Shown piece after piece: positions 15,042-24,117 of a stretch of DNA of 64,000 bases (position 1 is its first letter; the number at the start of each line of letters is the position of its first letter). The notes beneath the pieces were generated by a model. It did no database searches, was not told where the DNA came from, and saw only the letters and a program-made list of their open reading frames with translations. This DNA is from Desertivibrio insolitus (GTDB taxonomy: Bacteria > Actinomycetota > Actinomycetes > Actinomycetales > Microbacteriaceae), in assembly GCF_017355965.1 (NCBI RefSeq), contig NZ_JAFIQW010000007.1, forward strand, positions 62,001 to 126,000. Reading direction: 5' to 3'. The translations under genes and the position numbers were made by a program.

Positions 15042-18000
15042 TTGTTCTCGAAGATCCTGGTAGCCAACCGCGGCGAGATCGCCATCCGTGCGTTCCGGGC
15101 CGCGTTCGAACTCGGCGCCCGCACGGTGGCGGTGTTCCCGTACGAAGACCGCAACTCTCTGCACCGCCTGAAGGCCGACGAGGCGTACCAGATCGGCGAG
15201 CCCGGGCATCCGGTGCGCGCCTACCTCGACGTGTCGGAGATCATCCGCGTCGCGAAGCTCTCGGGCGCGGACGCGATCTACCCGGGCTACGGCTTCCTCT
15301 CCGAGAACCCCGAGCTCGCCCAGGCCGCCGCCGACGCGGGCATCACGTTCATCGGCCCCGCCGCCGGCGTGCTCGAGATGGCCGGCAACAAGGTCACGGC
15401 CAAGGAGCACGCGATCGCCGCGGGCGTTCCGGTCCTGAAGTCGACCCCGGCGTCCCGCGACATCGAGGAGCTGCTCCGCGGCGCCGACGAGATCGGCTTC
15501 CCCGTCTTCGCCAAGGCCGTCGCCGGCGGTGGCGGGCGTGGCATGCGCCGCGTCGAGACCCGCGAGGAGCTGCGCGCCGCCCTCGAGGCCGCCATGCGTG
15601 AGGCCGAGAGCGCATTCGGCGACCCGACCATGTTCCTCGAGCAGGCGGTGCTGCGGCCCCGGCACATCGAGGTGCAGGTGCTCGCGGATGCCACGGGCGA
15701 GACCGTCCACCTGTTCGAGCGCGACTGCTCCGTGCAGCGCCGCAACCAGAAGGTCGTCGAGATCGCGCCGGCGCCGAACCTCGACGAGTCGATCCGCCAG
15801 GCGCTCTACCGCGACGCCATCGCGTTCGCCCGCTCGATCGGCTACGTCAACGCCGGCACCGTCGAGTTCCTCGTCGACACCGTGGGGGAGCGCGCGGGTC
15901 AGCACGTCTTCATCGAGATGAACCCCCGCATCCAGGTCGAGCACACGGTGACCGAGGAGGTCACCGACGTCGACCTCGTGCAGGCGCAGATGCGGATCGC
16001 ATCGGGGGAGACCCTGGAGCAGCTCGGCCTCGAGCAGGACTCGATCCACCTGCGCGGCGCCGCCCTGCAGTGCCGCATCACGACGGAGGACCCGGCGCAG
16101 GGCTTCCGCCCCGACACCGGCAAGATCACGACGTACCGCTCGCCCGGCGGTGGCGGCATCCGCCTCGACGGCGGCACCGCGAGCGCGGGCTCGCAGATCA
16201 GCCCCCACTTCGACTCGATGCTCGTGAAGATGGTCACGCGCGGTCGCGACTTCCCGGCCGCGGTCGCCCGCGCCAAGCGCGCCCTCGCCGAGTTCCGCAT
16301 CCGCGGCGTCTCCACGAACATCCCGTTCCTGCAGGCCGTGCTCGACGACCCGACCTTCGCCGCCGGCGACCTGTCGACCTCGTTCATCGACGAGCGCCCG
16401 CAGCTGTTCCAGGGCAACCGCTCGAAGGACCGCGGCACCAAGATCCTCAACTGGCTCGCGGATGTCACGGTCAACAAGCCCAACGGCGACGCCCCGACCC
16501 TCGTGCACCCGGCCGACAAGCTGCCCGTGGTCGACCTCGCCTCCACCCCGCCCGCAGGGTCCCGTCAGCGCCTCCTCGAGCTGGGGCCGCAGGGCTTCGC
16601 CCGCGCCCTGCGCGAGCAGACCGCCCTCGCCGTCACCGACACGACGATGCGCGACGCCCACCAGTCGCTCCTCGCCACCCGCGTGCGCACCCGCGACCTC
16701 GTCGCCGTCGCGCCGCACCTCGCCCGCCTCACCCCCGAGCTGCTCTCGGTCGAGGCGTGGGGTGGCGCGACCTACGACGTCGCGCTGCGCTTCCTCGGCG
16801 AGGACCCGTGGGAGCGGCTCGCCGAGCTGCGCGAGGCGCTGCCGAACATCGCGATCCAGATGCTGCTCCGCGGTCGCAACACCGTCGGCTACACGCCGTA
16901 CCCGACTCAGGTGACGGACGCCTTCGTCGCCGAGGCCGCCGCGACCGGCGTCGACATCTTCCGCATCTTCGACGCGCTCAACGACGTCTCGCAGATGCGC
17001 CCTGCGATCGACGCGGTGCTCGAGACCGGCAGCACGATCGCCGAGGTGGCCGTCTGCTACACCGGCGACCTGCTGAACCCGGCCGAGGACCTCTACACCC
17101 TCGACTACTACCTCCGCCTCGCGGAGCAGATCGTCGACGCGGGCGCCCACGTGCTCGCGATCAAGGACATGGCGGGCCTCCTCCGCGCCGGCGCCGCCGA
17201 GAAGCTCGTCGCGGCGTTCCGCGAGAACTTCGACCTGCCCGTGCACGTGCACACGCACGACACCGCCGGCGGCCAGCTCGCGACCCTGCTCGCGGCCTCG
17301 CGCGCCGGCGCCGACGCGGTCGACGTCGCGAGCGCGCCCATGGCCGGCACGACGAGCCAGCCCTCGGCATCGGCCCTCGTCGCCGCGCTGGCGCACACCG
17401 AGCGCGACACCGGCCTCTCCCTCCGCGCGGTCAGCGACCTCGAGCCCTACTGGGAGGCCGTGCGCCACGTCTACGCGCCGTTCGAGTCGGGACTTCCCGG
17501 TCCGACCGGCCGCGTGTACGAGCACGAGATCCCCGGCGGGCAGCTGTCGAACCTGCGCCAGCAGGCGATCGCGCTCGGCCTCGGCGACCAGTTCGAGAAG
17601 GTCGAGGACTGGTACGCCGCCGCGAACCGCATCCTCGGCCGCCCGCCGAAGGTGACCCCGTCGTCGAAGGTCGTCGGCGACCTCGCGCTGCAGCTCGCCG
17701 CGACGAACGCCGACCCGGCGGACTTCGAGGAGAACCCGCGCAAGTACGACATCCCCGACTCGGTCATCAGCTTCATGGCCGGGGAGCTCGGCGACCTGCC
17801 CGGCGGCTGGCCCGAGCCGTTCCGCAGCAAGGTGCTCGAGGGCCGCACCGTGAAGATCGGCGTCGAGGACCTCGCTCCCGCGGATGCCGAGGCGCTGTCG
17901 GTCCCCGGTCCGCAGCGTCAGGCCACGCTGAACCGCCTGCTCTTCCCGGGGCCGACCCAGCAGTTCGGCGAGATCCGCGAACTGTTCGGCGACCTCTCCG

Positions 18001-18440
18001 TCGTCGAGACGGTCGACTACCTCTACGGCCTGCGCCAGGGCGCGGAGCACGTGATCGAGATCGAGAAGGGCGTCAGCCTCTACATCGGGCTCGAGGCGAT
18101 CGGCGAGGCGGATGCCAAGGGCATGCGCACCGTCATGGCCACGCTCAACGGGCAGCTGCGGCCGACGTTCGTGCGCGACCGCAGTATCAAGGTCGAGACG
18201 AAGGCGGCCGAGAAGGCCGACCCCGCACGCCCCGGTCACGTCGCCGCCCCGTTCTCGGGCGTCGTCACGGTGGGCGTCGAGGAGGGCCAGCAGGTCGCCG
18301 CGGGCGAGGCCGTCGCCACGATCGAGGCGATGAAGATGGAGGCCGCGATCACCTCGCCGGTCGCCGGACGCGTCGTGCGCCTCGCCGTGCCGAAGACCCA
18401 GCAGGTCGACGCCGGCGACCTCCTCGTCGTCGTCGAGTAG
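15042..18440 (+). CDS. pyc: Pyruvate carboxylase
   Basis: A 1132-residue single-chain biotin enzyme that carboxylates pyruvate to oxaloacetate with ATP and bicarbonate, feeding the TCA cycle. Biotin carboxylase comes first (MFSKILVANRGEIAIR, ATP-grasp loop AVAGGGGRGMRRVE, EMNPRIQVEHTVTEE). The carboxyltransferase follows from about residue 525 (TDTTMRDAHQSLLATRVR, with conserved AIKDMAGLL and metal ligands in HTHDTAGG). The biotinyl domain is at the C-terminus with Lys 1098 in EAMKMEA. Length is normal for the alpha4 type. A TTG start at 15042 is supported by GAAAGGA 7 bases before it. It is flanked by two ParA/MinD-type ATPase genes. Confidence 0.96.
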   Translation: MFSKILVANRGEIAIRAFRAAFELGARTVAVFPYEDRNSLHRLKADEAYQIGEPGHPVRAYLDVSEIIRVAKLSGADAIYPGYGFLSENPELAQAAADAGITFIGPAAGVLEMAGNKVTAKEHAIAAGVPVLKSTPASRDIEELLRGADEIGFPVFAKAVAGGGGRGMRRVETREELRAALEAAMREAESAFGDPTMFLEQAVLRPRHIEVQVLADATGETVHLFERDCSVQRRNQKVVEIAPAPNLDESIRQALYRDAIAFARSIGYVNAGTVEFLVDTVGERAGQHVFIEMNPRIQVEHTVTEEVTDVDLVQAQMRIASGETLEQLGLEQDSIHLRGAALQCRITTEDPAQGFRPDTGKITTYRSPGGGGIRLDGGTASAGSQISPHFDSMLVKMVTRGRDFPAAVARAKRALAEFRIRGVSTNIPFLQAVLDDPTFAAGDLSTSFIDERPQLFQGNRSKDRGTKILNWLADVTVNKPNGDAPTLVHPADKLPVVDLASTPPAGSRQRLLELGPQGFARALREQTALAVTDTTMRDAHQSLLATRVRTRDLVAVAPHLARLTPELLSVEAWGGATYDVALRFLGEDPWERLAELREALPNIAIQMLLRGRNTVGYTPYPTQVTDAFVAEAAATGVDIFRIFDALNDVSQMRPAIDAVLETGSTIAEVAVCYTGDLLNPAEDLYTLDYYLRLAEQIVDAGAHVLAIKDMAGLLRAGAAEKLVAAFRENFDLPVHVHTHDTAGGQLATLLAASRAGADAVDVASAPMAGTTSQPSASALVAALAHTERDTGLSLRAVSDLEPYWEAVRHVYAPFESGLPGPTGRVYEHEIPGGQLSNLRQQAIALGLGDQFEKVEDWYAAANRILGRPPKVTPSSKVVGDLALQLAATNADPADFEENPRKYDIPDSVISFMAGELGDLPGGWPEPFRSKVLEGRTVKIGVEDLAPADAEALSVPGPQRQATLNRLLFPGPTQQFGEIRELFGDLSVVETVDYLYGLRQGAEHVIEIEKGVSLYIGLEAIGEADAKGMRTVMATLNGQLRPTFVRDRSIKVETKAAEKADPARPGHVAAPFSGVVTVGVEEGQQVAAGEAVATIEAMKMEAAITSPVAGRVVRLAVPKTQQVDAGDLLVVVE

Positions 18441-18484
18441 GTCGCCGGAGCCGGGCCTCCGGCTGCCGGATCCGGCCGCTTCGC

Positions 18485-18490
18485 TAGAGT
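18485..18490 (+). promoter_or_regulatory. -10 box of the MinD-like ATPase gene
   Basis: TAGAGT lies 29 bases before the ATG at 18520, with GAAAGGG as ribosome site in between. Confidence 0.45.
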
Positions 18491-18519
18491 TGCCGGTACA
18501 CCACCTGAAAGGGACCAGC

Positions 18520-19821
18520 ATGATCTCTCGCCAGCGAAGGCTCGGATCAGGGCTCCTCGACCAGAAATGGGACGGCCTCGCCGGAGGCGACGCCCGCCGC
18601 GACGACGAGGAGGGCCGCGACGGCGCCGCCCTCGAGAAGACCCCGACGTTCAGCATCGACCTGCCCGCGCCCGTGCACGAGGCGCCAGAGGACGAGCTCG
18701 CCGTGACCATCGACGAGGTGCCGATCACGCCGGTGTCCGTCGACACGGGCAACCTCAGCGCGATCCGCAGCGTTCCGCTGCGCCCGACCGCCCTGCCCGC
18801 CGCCGAGGAGCCCGTCGTGATCGCGCCGCTGCCGAGCGCCGAGACGACGCCGCGCCTCGCCCGGCCGCACCTCGAGCAGCCGGAGTCGGCCTCGATGCTG
18901 ACCGCGGACCGCCTGCTCGACCGCGGCCTCCGCCGCGGCGGCCCCGAGGGCGGTCTCCGGCCGCTGCTCTACCGGGCGAGCTTCGGGCTCGTCGACCTCG
19001 GCGATTCGCCCAAGGTGCGCGCCCGCAAGGAGCTCGACGCCCGCATCCACAAGCAGCTCGAGGGCGGCACGCGCTACGTGCCGATCCTCACCCGCAAGGG
19101 CGGCGTCGGTAAGACGACCATCACGACGCTGCTCGGCATGGCGCTCGCGAGCGTGCGCGAGGACCGCATCATCGCCGTCGACGCGAACCCCGACCGGGGC
19201 ACCCTGTCCGAGCGCGTGCCGCGGCAGACCCGGTCGACCGTGCGCGACGTCGTCGTCAAGGCGCCGAGCGTGCAGCACTTCACCGACTTCTCGCAGCTCG
19301 TCTCGCGCGACGTCACGCGTCTCGACATCCTCGCGAGCGACACCGATCCGCTGCTGAGCGAGGCCTTCGACGAGAACGACTACAACGTCGTCGCCGACCT
19401 CGCCGCGAAGTACTACTCGATCATGCTCACCGACTGCGGCACGGGCATCGTGCACTCGGTCATGCGAGCGACGCTGCAGCGCGCCGATTCCGTGGTCATC
19501 GTGTCTGGCGGCAGCGTCGACGAGGCCCGGCTCGCCTCCGAGACGCTCACCTGGCTCGAGGCCAACGGCTACGGCGACCTCGTCGAGAACGCCGTCGTCG
19601 CGCTCAACACCGCGACGCAGGGCACCAACCTCGTCAAGCTCGACGAGATCGAGGCGCACTTCCGCTCCCGCGTGCGCGAGATCGTGCGCATCCCCTACGA
19701 CCCCGTGCTCGCCGCCGGCAGCGTCGTGAACTGGCACGCGCTCCGCCCGCTGACCAAGCAGGCCGCGCGCGAACTCGCGGCGCTCGTCGTCGACGGGCTC
19801 CCCTCGGAACGGGACATCTGA
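18520..19821 (+). CDS. MinD/ParA-like ATPase with long N-terminal extension
   Basis: A 433-residue protein. The first ~185 residues are a charged, proline-rich, low-complexity arm without recognisable domain. The ATPase domain then begins with YVPILTRKGGVGKTTITTLL, has IIAVDANPDRGTLSERV as switch region, and IMLTDCGTGIVHS in the Walker B position. The Asp-Ala-Asn-Pro-Asp-Arg-Gly pattern is typical of the MinD-like proteins linked in actinobacteria with type VII secretion or cell-pole functions. Its role here is unknown. The gene precedes def with a 5-base gap. The ATG at 18520 is preferred over an upstream TTG because GAAAGGG stands at the right distance. Confidence 0.8.
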   Translation: MISRQRRLGSGLLDQKWDGLAGGDARRDDEEGRDGAALEKTPTFSIDLPAPVHEAPEDELAVTIDEVPITPVSVDTGNLSAIRSVPLRPTALPAAEEPVVIAPLPSAETTPRLARPHLEQPESASMLTADRLLDRGLRRGGPEGGLRPLLYRASFGLVDLGDSPKVRARKELDARIHKQLEGGTRYVPILTRKGGVGKTTITTLLGMALASVREDRIIAVDANPDRGTLSERVPRQTRSTVRDVVVKAPSVQHFTDFSQLVSRDVTRLDILASDTDPLLSEAFDENDYNVVADLAAKYYSIMLTDCGTGIVHSVMRATLQRADSVVIVSGGSVDEARLASETLTWLEANGYGDLVENAVVALNTATQGTNLVKLDEIEAHFRSRVREIVRIPYDPVLAAGSVVNWHALRPLTKQAARELAALVVDGLPSERDI

Positions 19822-19826
19822 GCGCA

Positions 19827-20327
19827 GTGCCCGACCGTCCCATCCGCCTCTTCGGCGACCCCGTCCTCCGCTCGCCCTCCGACCCCGTGAAGCTCCCCGC
19901 CGACGAGCGTGTTCGCGCGCTCGTGACCGACCTCGTCGACAGCGTCAAGGTGCCCGGCCGCGCCGGCGTCGCCGCCCCGCAGATCGGCGTCGGCCAGCGG
20001 GTCTTCAGCTACAACGTCGACGGCGAGGTCGGCTACGTCATCAACCCCGAGCTCGTGGAGGTCGGGGGAGAGCCGGAGCTCGTCGAGGAGGGCTGCCTCT
20101 CCGTGCCGGGCTTCTACTTCCCGCGCCGCCGCTACCCGTACGCGAAGGTGCGCGGCGTCGACGTCGACGGCAACGCGATCGAAGTCGAGGGCACCGGCGT
20201 GCTCGCCCAGGCGCTGCAGCACGAGACCGACCACCTCGACGGCAAGCTCTACATCGAGGGGCTCGACCCCGAGGTCAAGCGCGACGCGATGCGCCAGGTG
20301 CGCGCCGCCGACTGGTTCCGCCGCTAG
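19827..20327 (+). CDS. def: Peptide deformylase
   Basis: A 166-residue metalloenzyme that removes the formyl group from nascent protein N-termini. All three family motifs are present: GVAAPQIGV (motif 1), EEGCLSVPG with the metal-binding Cys (motif 2) and QHETDHLDG with HExxH (motif 3). The length is normal. It begins at GTG 19827, five bases after the MinD-like gene, with no clear ribosome site of its own, so it is probably translated by coupling. A large bidirectional hairpin terminator follows. Confidence 0.95.
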   Translation: MPDRPIRLFGDPVLRSPSDPVKLPADERVRALVTDLVDSVKVPGRAGVAAPQIGVGQRVFSYNVDGEVGYVINPELVEVGGEPELVEEGCLSVPGFYFPRRRYPYAKVRGVDVDGNAIEVEGTGVLAQALQHETDHLDGKLYIEGLDPEVKRDAMRQVRAADWFRR

Positions 20328-20346
20328 GCCCACCGAGGCAGCCGAG

Positions 20347-20399
20347 AACGACGGATGCCCCGGGGCCGGTGGTTCACCGGGCCCGGGGCATCCGTCGTT
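20347..20399 (+). terminator. Bidirectional terminator between def and fadD
   Basis: A perfect 18-bp stem (20347-20364 with 20382-20399) encloses a further 6-bp stem CCGGTG/CACCGG. It serves the convergent genes on both sides. Both arms contain the CGGATGCC octamer (20352 and, inverted, 20387). Confidence 0.8.
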
Positions 20400-20417
20400 G
20401 CGGCTCCTCCGCCCGGA

Positions 20418-22244
20418 TCAGAGCACGAGCGAGTTGCCCTGCGTCGTGGGGACCGTCGCGTAGAGCTCGTCGATGACGGGCGCGAAGTCCTGCACGATGA
20501 TGTTGCGCTTGATGCTCATCTTCGGGGTGAGGTGACCGGAAGCCTCGGTGAACTCCGTCTCGAGCACCTGGAACTTGCGGATCGACTCCGCCCGCGAGAC
20601 GTGCGTGTTCGCCTCATCGATCGCGCGCTGGATCTCCGCGAGCACCTTGGGGTTCTTCGCGGCCTCGGGCAGCGGCATGTCGGCCGGCTCGCCGTTGTTG
20701 TTGAGCCACACCGGCAGCATCTCGGGGTCGAGCGTGATGAGCGCCGAGATGAACGGCCGCTTGTCGCCGACCACGACGACCTGCCCGACGAGCGGGTTGG
20801 CGCGGATGGGGTCCTCGAGCACCGCCGGAGCGACGTTCTTGCCGCCGGCGGTGACGATGATCTCCTTCTTGCGGCCGGTGATCGTGAGGTAGCCGTCGTC
20901 GTCGAGCGAGCCGATGTCGCCGGTGCGGAACCACTCGCCGTCCATCGCCTCTGCGGTGGCCGCCGGGTTGTTCCAGTAGCCGCCGAAGACGTTGACGCCC
21001 TTGATCTCGATCTCGCCGTCCTCGGCGATCCGCACGCCGACGCCCGGCAGGGCTGGACCCGTGGTGCCGATCTTGAAGCGGCTGGGCACGTTGACCGTCG
21101 CCGGAGCGGTGGTCTCGGTCAGGCCGTAGCCCTCCAGGATCCGCACGTCGAGGCTGCGGAAGAAGTGACCGAGCCGCGGCCCGAGCGGCGCGGAGCCGGA
21201 GACGGCGTAGCGCACGTTGCCGCCCATCGCCGCCCTGAGCTTGCTGTAGACGAGGCGGTCGAACAGCGCGAACTGCACCTTGAGCCCGAGCGGCACGTGC
21301 CCGGCATCCAGCGCCTTCGAGTGCTCGACGGCGACCTCGGCGGCCTTGCGGAAGATGCGGCCCTTGCCGCCGGCCTCCGCCTTCTGCTCGGCCGAGTTGT
21401 AGACCTTCTCGAACACGCGCGGCACGGCCAGGAGGAACGACGGCTTGAAGCTGCCGAGCGCGTTCAGCAGCTGCTTCGTGTCGGCCTGGTGGCCGACGCG
21501 GACGCCGGCGTGCACGCACATGATCGAGATGAACCGCGCGAACACGTGCGCGGTCGTGATGAAGAGGAGCGTGGACGCGCCGGGCGTGACGACCTCGGGC
21601 AGGGCGGCCGCGGCGTTGCGGGCCGTGTCGACGAAGTTGCGGTGCAGCAGCACGCAGCCCTTCGGCTTGCCGGTCGATCCCGACGTGTAGATGAGCGTCG
21701 CGAGGTCGTCGCCCTTCGCGAGCCTGCGGCGGCGCTCGATCTCGTCGTCGGAGACGCCGGCACCGGATGCCTCGAGCGACTCCAGCGCGCCGCTGTCGAG
21801 CTGCCACACGGTGCGCACGTGCGGCACCTCGTCGTGGATCTCGTCGAAGCGCGCGAAGTGGTCGGCGGTCTCGACGATCACGGCGACGGCGCCGGAGTCC
21901 TCGAGGTTCCATTTCACCTGGCCGGGCGAGGAGGTCTCGTAGATGGGCACGAGCACGGCCCCCGCGAAGAAGACCGCGAAGTCGAGCAGCGTCCACTCGT
22001 ACTTCGTCTTGCACATGAGCCCGACGCGTTCGCCGGGCTCGATGCCCGCCGCGACGAGCCCCTTGGCGACCGCGCGGACGCGGGTCAGGAACTCCGTCGC
22101 GGTGACGTCCGACCAGCCGCCCGCCGCGGTGGGCAGGGAGAAGAGCGGGAGGTCGGGGGTCGCCCGAACGCGCTCGACGAGCAGGTCGCTGATGTTGGCC
22201 GCCGGGTCGGCGGGCACGAGGGGCGGGAGAACGTATTCGTTCAC
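20418..22244 (-). CDS. Long-chain fatty acid--CoA ligase (FadD15-type)
   Basis: A 608-residue AMP-forming acyl-CoA synthetase that activates long-chain fatty acids with ATP and CoA. The phosphate loop is IYTSGSTGKPKGCVLLH (residues ~180-197), the acyl-adenylate motif YGLTETTAP, then FRTGDIGSLDDDGYLTITGRKKEIIVTAGGK split across the hinge. The start VNEYVLPPLVPADPAANISD at GTG 22244 follows GAAGGAG by 7 bases; longer starts read into promoter sequence. It is transcribed divergently from the ROK kinase gene. Substrate length is inferred from family resemblance. Confidence 0.92.
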   Translation of the reverse strand: MNEYVLPPLVPADPAANISDLLVERVRATPDLPLFSLPTAAGGWSDVTATEFLTRVRAVAKGLVAAGIEPGERVGLMCKTKYEWTLLDFAVFFAGAVLVPIYETSSPGQVKWNLEDSGAVAVIVETADHFARFDEIHDEVPHVRTVWQLDSGALESLEASGAGVSDDEIERRRRLAKGDDLATLIYTSGSTGKPKGCVLLHRNFVDTARNAAAALPEVVTPGASTLLFITTAHVFARFISIMCVHAGVRVGHQADTKQLLNALGSFKPSFLLAVPRVFEKVYNSAEQKAEAGGKGRIFRKAAEVAVEHSKALDAGHVPLGLKVQFALFDRLVYSKLRAAMGGNVRYAVSGSAPLGPRLGHFFRSLDVRILEGYGLTETTAPATVNVPSRFKIGTTGPALPGVGVRIAEDGEIEIKGVNVFGGYWNNPAATAEAMDGEWFRTGDIGSLDDDGYLTITGRKKEIIVTAGGKNVAPAVLEDPIRANPLVGQVVVVGDKRPFISALITLDPEMLPVWLNNNGEPADMPLPEAAKNPKVLAEIQRAIDEANTHVSRAESIRKFQVLETEFTEASGHLTPKMSIKRNIIVQDFAPVIDELYATVPTTQGNSLVL

Positions 22245-22274
22245 GGCAACTCCTTCGGTACCGGTATTGCCGCC

Positions 22275-22280
22275 AGTGTA
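22275..22280 (-). promoter_or_regulatory. -10 box of fadD
   Basis: TACACT on the minus strand lies 30 bases before the GTG at 22244, leaving a short leader that includes the ribosome site. Confidence 0.5.
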
Positions 22281-22309
22281 GTGGGTGCGGTAACGCCCGC
22301 CCGCGTGGC

Positions 22310-22315
22310 TAGGAT
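22310..22315 (+). promoter_or_regulatory. -10 box of the ROK kinase gene
   Basis: TAGGAT ends 8 bases before GTG 22324 but only 2 bases before ATG 22318. Position favours the GTG as the start of a leaderless message. Confidence 0.5.
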
Positions 22316-22323
22316 CGATGCTC

Positions 22324-23283
22324 GTGCACGCGATCGGAATTGACATCGGCGGTACCAAGATCGCGGGCGCGGTGGTCACCGAGCTCGGGGAGATCATCGC
22401 CGAGGACCGGGTCCCCACCGAGGCCGAGTCGGCCGACGGCATCGTCGATGCCGTCGTCGAGATGGTGCAGCGCTTCCGCGCCGACCACGAGGTCGTCGCG
22501 GCCGGCGTCGCCGCCGCCGGCTTCATCGACGCGGCGCAGTCGACCGTCTACTACGCGCCCAACATCGACTGGCGCAACGAGCCCCTGCGGGCCCGCCTCG
22601 CCGAGCGCATCGGCGAGCTCCCACTCACGATCGACAACGACGCCAACGCGGCCGGCTGGGCCGAGTTCCGCTTCGGCGCCGGGCGGCTCGTCAGCGACAT
22701 GACGATGCTCACTATCGGCACGGGCGTCGGCGGTGCGATCGTCGCGGGCGACCTGCTGCTGCGCGGCGGCTTCGGCTCAGCCGGCGAGCTCGGTCACATG
22801 CGCGTCGTGCCGAACGGCCTGCCGTGCGGCTGCGGTGCCCGCGGCTGCATCGAGCAGTACGGCTCGGGCCGGGCGCTCCTGCGCATGGCCTCCGCCGTCG
22901 CCGACGAGGGCGGGGCGGATGCCGCGGGCCTCGTCGCCGCGCGCGAGGCGCGTCGCAGCGGCAAGCTCAAGGGCGCCGACGTCGCGAAGCTCATCGAGGC
23001 CGGCGACCCGGGCGCGCTCCGCGCCCTGCGCGAGCTCGGCGGCTGGCTCGGCCAGGCGTGCGCGTCGATCTCGGCGGTGCTCGACCCGCAGCTCTTCGTG
23101 TTCGGCGGGGGAGTGGCCGACGCCGGCGACCTCCTGCTCGACTCCGTGCGCGAGGCGTTCGAGGCCAACCAGCCCGCCCGCGGCTACCACCCGGAGCCCG
23201 AGTTCACGATCGCGGAACTCGTCAACGACGCCGGCGTGGTCGGCGCGGCCGACCTGGCGCGTCTGCGCGCCGGCATCCGCTGA
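22324..23283 (+). CDS. ROK family glucokinase
   Basis: A 319-residue sugar kinase of the ROK family. The N-terminal phosphate loop is AIGIDIGGTKIAGAVV, the catalytic Asp is in TIDNDANAAGWAE, a second phosphate motif is MTIGTGVGGAI, and the zinc site is ELGHM followed by CGCGARGCIEQY. It most likely phosphorylates glucose with ATP or polyphosphate at the entry to glycolysis. I chose GTG 22324 (MHAIGIDIGGTK) rather than ATG 22318 because homologues begin so and the -10 box lies 8 bases before it. The acyltransferase gene follows after 31 bases. Confidence 0.92.
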   Translation: MHAIGIDIGGTKIAGAVVTELGEIIAEDRVPTEAESADGIVDAVVEMVQRFRADHEVVAAGVAAAGFIDAAQSTVYYAPNIDWRNEPLRARLAERIGELPLTIDNDANAAGWAEFRFGAGRLVSDMTMLTIGTGVGGAIVAGDLLLRGGFGSAGELGHMRVVPNGLPCGCGARGCIEQYGSGRALLRMASAVADEGGADAAGLVAAREARRSGKLKGADVAKLIEAGDPGALRALRELGGWLGQACASISAVLDPQLFVFGGGVADAGDLLLDSVREAFEANQPARGYHPEPEFTIAELVNDAGVVGAADLARLRAGIR

Positions 23284-23284
23284 C

Positions 23285-23290
23285 TACACT
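23285..23290 (+). promoter_or_regulatory. -10 box of the acyltransferase gene
   Basis: TACACT directly after the ROK stop, 25 bases before the TTG at 23315, followed by GAAGGAGG. Confidence 0.5.
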
Positions 23291-23314
23291 CGGAACGCCG
23301 GAAGGAGGCCCCGA

Positions 23315-24028
23315 TTGTTCTACTGGATCATGAAGAACATCATCGCGGGGCCGATCCTGCGCGGACTCTTCCGCCCGTGGGTGCACAACCTCGAGGCCGT
23401 GCCCGCGACCGGCGCCGCGATCCTCGCGTCGAACCATCTGTCGTTCATCGACTCGATCTTCCTTCCGCTCGTGCTCGACCGGCGGATCTCCTTCCTCGCC
23501 AAAAGCGACTACTTCACGGGCAAGGGGCTGAAGGGCTGGGCGACCCGCGCCTTCTTCAACGCGACCGGGCAGCTCTCGATCGACCGCTCCGGCGGCAAGG
23601 CGTCGGAGGCCTCGCTCAACACCGGTCTCGGCGTGCTCGCCCGCGGTGAGCTGCTCGGCATCTACCCCGAGGGCACCCGCAGCCCCGACGGCAAGATGTA
23701 CCGCGGCCGCACGGGCGTCGCACGGATGATCCTCGAGGCCGGCGTGCCCGTCATCCCGGTCGCGATGATCGACACGGAGAAGGTCATGCCGATCGGCACG
23801 CGCATCCCCAAGGTGCAGCGCATCGGCATCGTCTTCGGCGAGCCCCTCGACTTCTCGCGCTTCGCGCACCTCGAGGACGACCGCTTCATCCTTCGCTCGA
23901 TCACGGACGAGATCATGTACGAGCTCAACCGGCTGTCGGGCCAGGAGTATCGCGACGTCTATGCGTCGACGGTCAAGGAGCGGATGGCCTCGAAGGCCGC
24001 CGCGACGAAGACCGTCGCCTCCCGCTGA
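23315..24028 (+). CDS. plsC: 1-acyl-sn-glycerol-3-phosphate acyltransferase (PlsC family)
   Basis: A 237-residue membrane-associated acyltransferase. The catalytic block is SNHLSFIDSIF (H-x4-D) near residue 38, the substrate-binding block is YPEGTRSPDG, and VPVIPVAM follows. It should add the second acyl chain to lysophosphatidic acid in phospholipid synthesis. A TTG start at 23315 is preferred because GAAGGAGG stands 6 bases upstream; ATG 23330 is the alternative. The C-terminus is a basic, alanine-rich tail. Confidence 0.88.
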   Translation: MFYWIMKNIIAGPILRGLFRPWVHNLEAVPATGAAILASNHLSFIDSIFLPLVLDRRISFLAKSDYFTGKGLKGWATRAFFNATGQLSIDRSGGKASEASLNTGLGVLARGELLGIYPEGTRSPDGKMYRGRTGVARMILEAGVPVIPVAMIDTEKVMPIGTRIPKVQRIGIVFGEPLDFSRFAHLEDDRFILRSITDEIMYELNRLSGQEYRDVYASTVKERMASKAAATKTVASR

Positions 24029-24065
24029 CGCCGCGCCGCCCGCGGCATCCGCCCCTCCCACCCGC

Positions 24066-24090
24066 TAGGCTCACAGGCGGCTTTTCCGCC
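24066..24090 (+). promoter_or_regulatory. Promoter and short leader hairpin of aroG
   Basis: TAGGCT (24066-24071) is the likely -10 box. A 5-bp hairpin GGCGG-CTTTT-CCGCC (24076-24090) starts the leader, followed by AAGGA and the GTG at 24118. The hairpin is too small to call an attenuator. Confidence 0.4.
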
Positions 24091-24117
24091 GCCGTACCGT
24101 TGACAAGGACACATCCC

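Noticed and set aside
14901-18752. A 1283-codon ORF antisense to pyruvate carboxylase.
   Set aside because: It mirrors the codon pattern of pyc; in GC-rich DNA the antisense third frame is often open. The product is an Asp/Arg/Val-rich nonsense sequence. The same applies to the long ORF antisense to dnaE (51699-55331).
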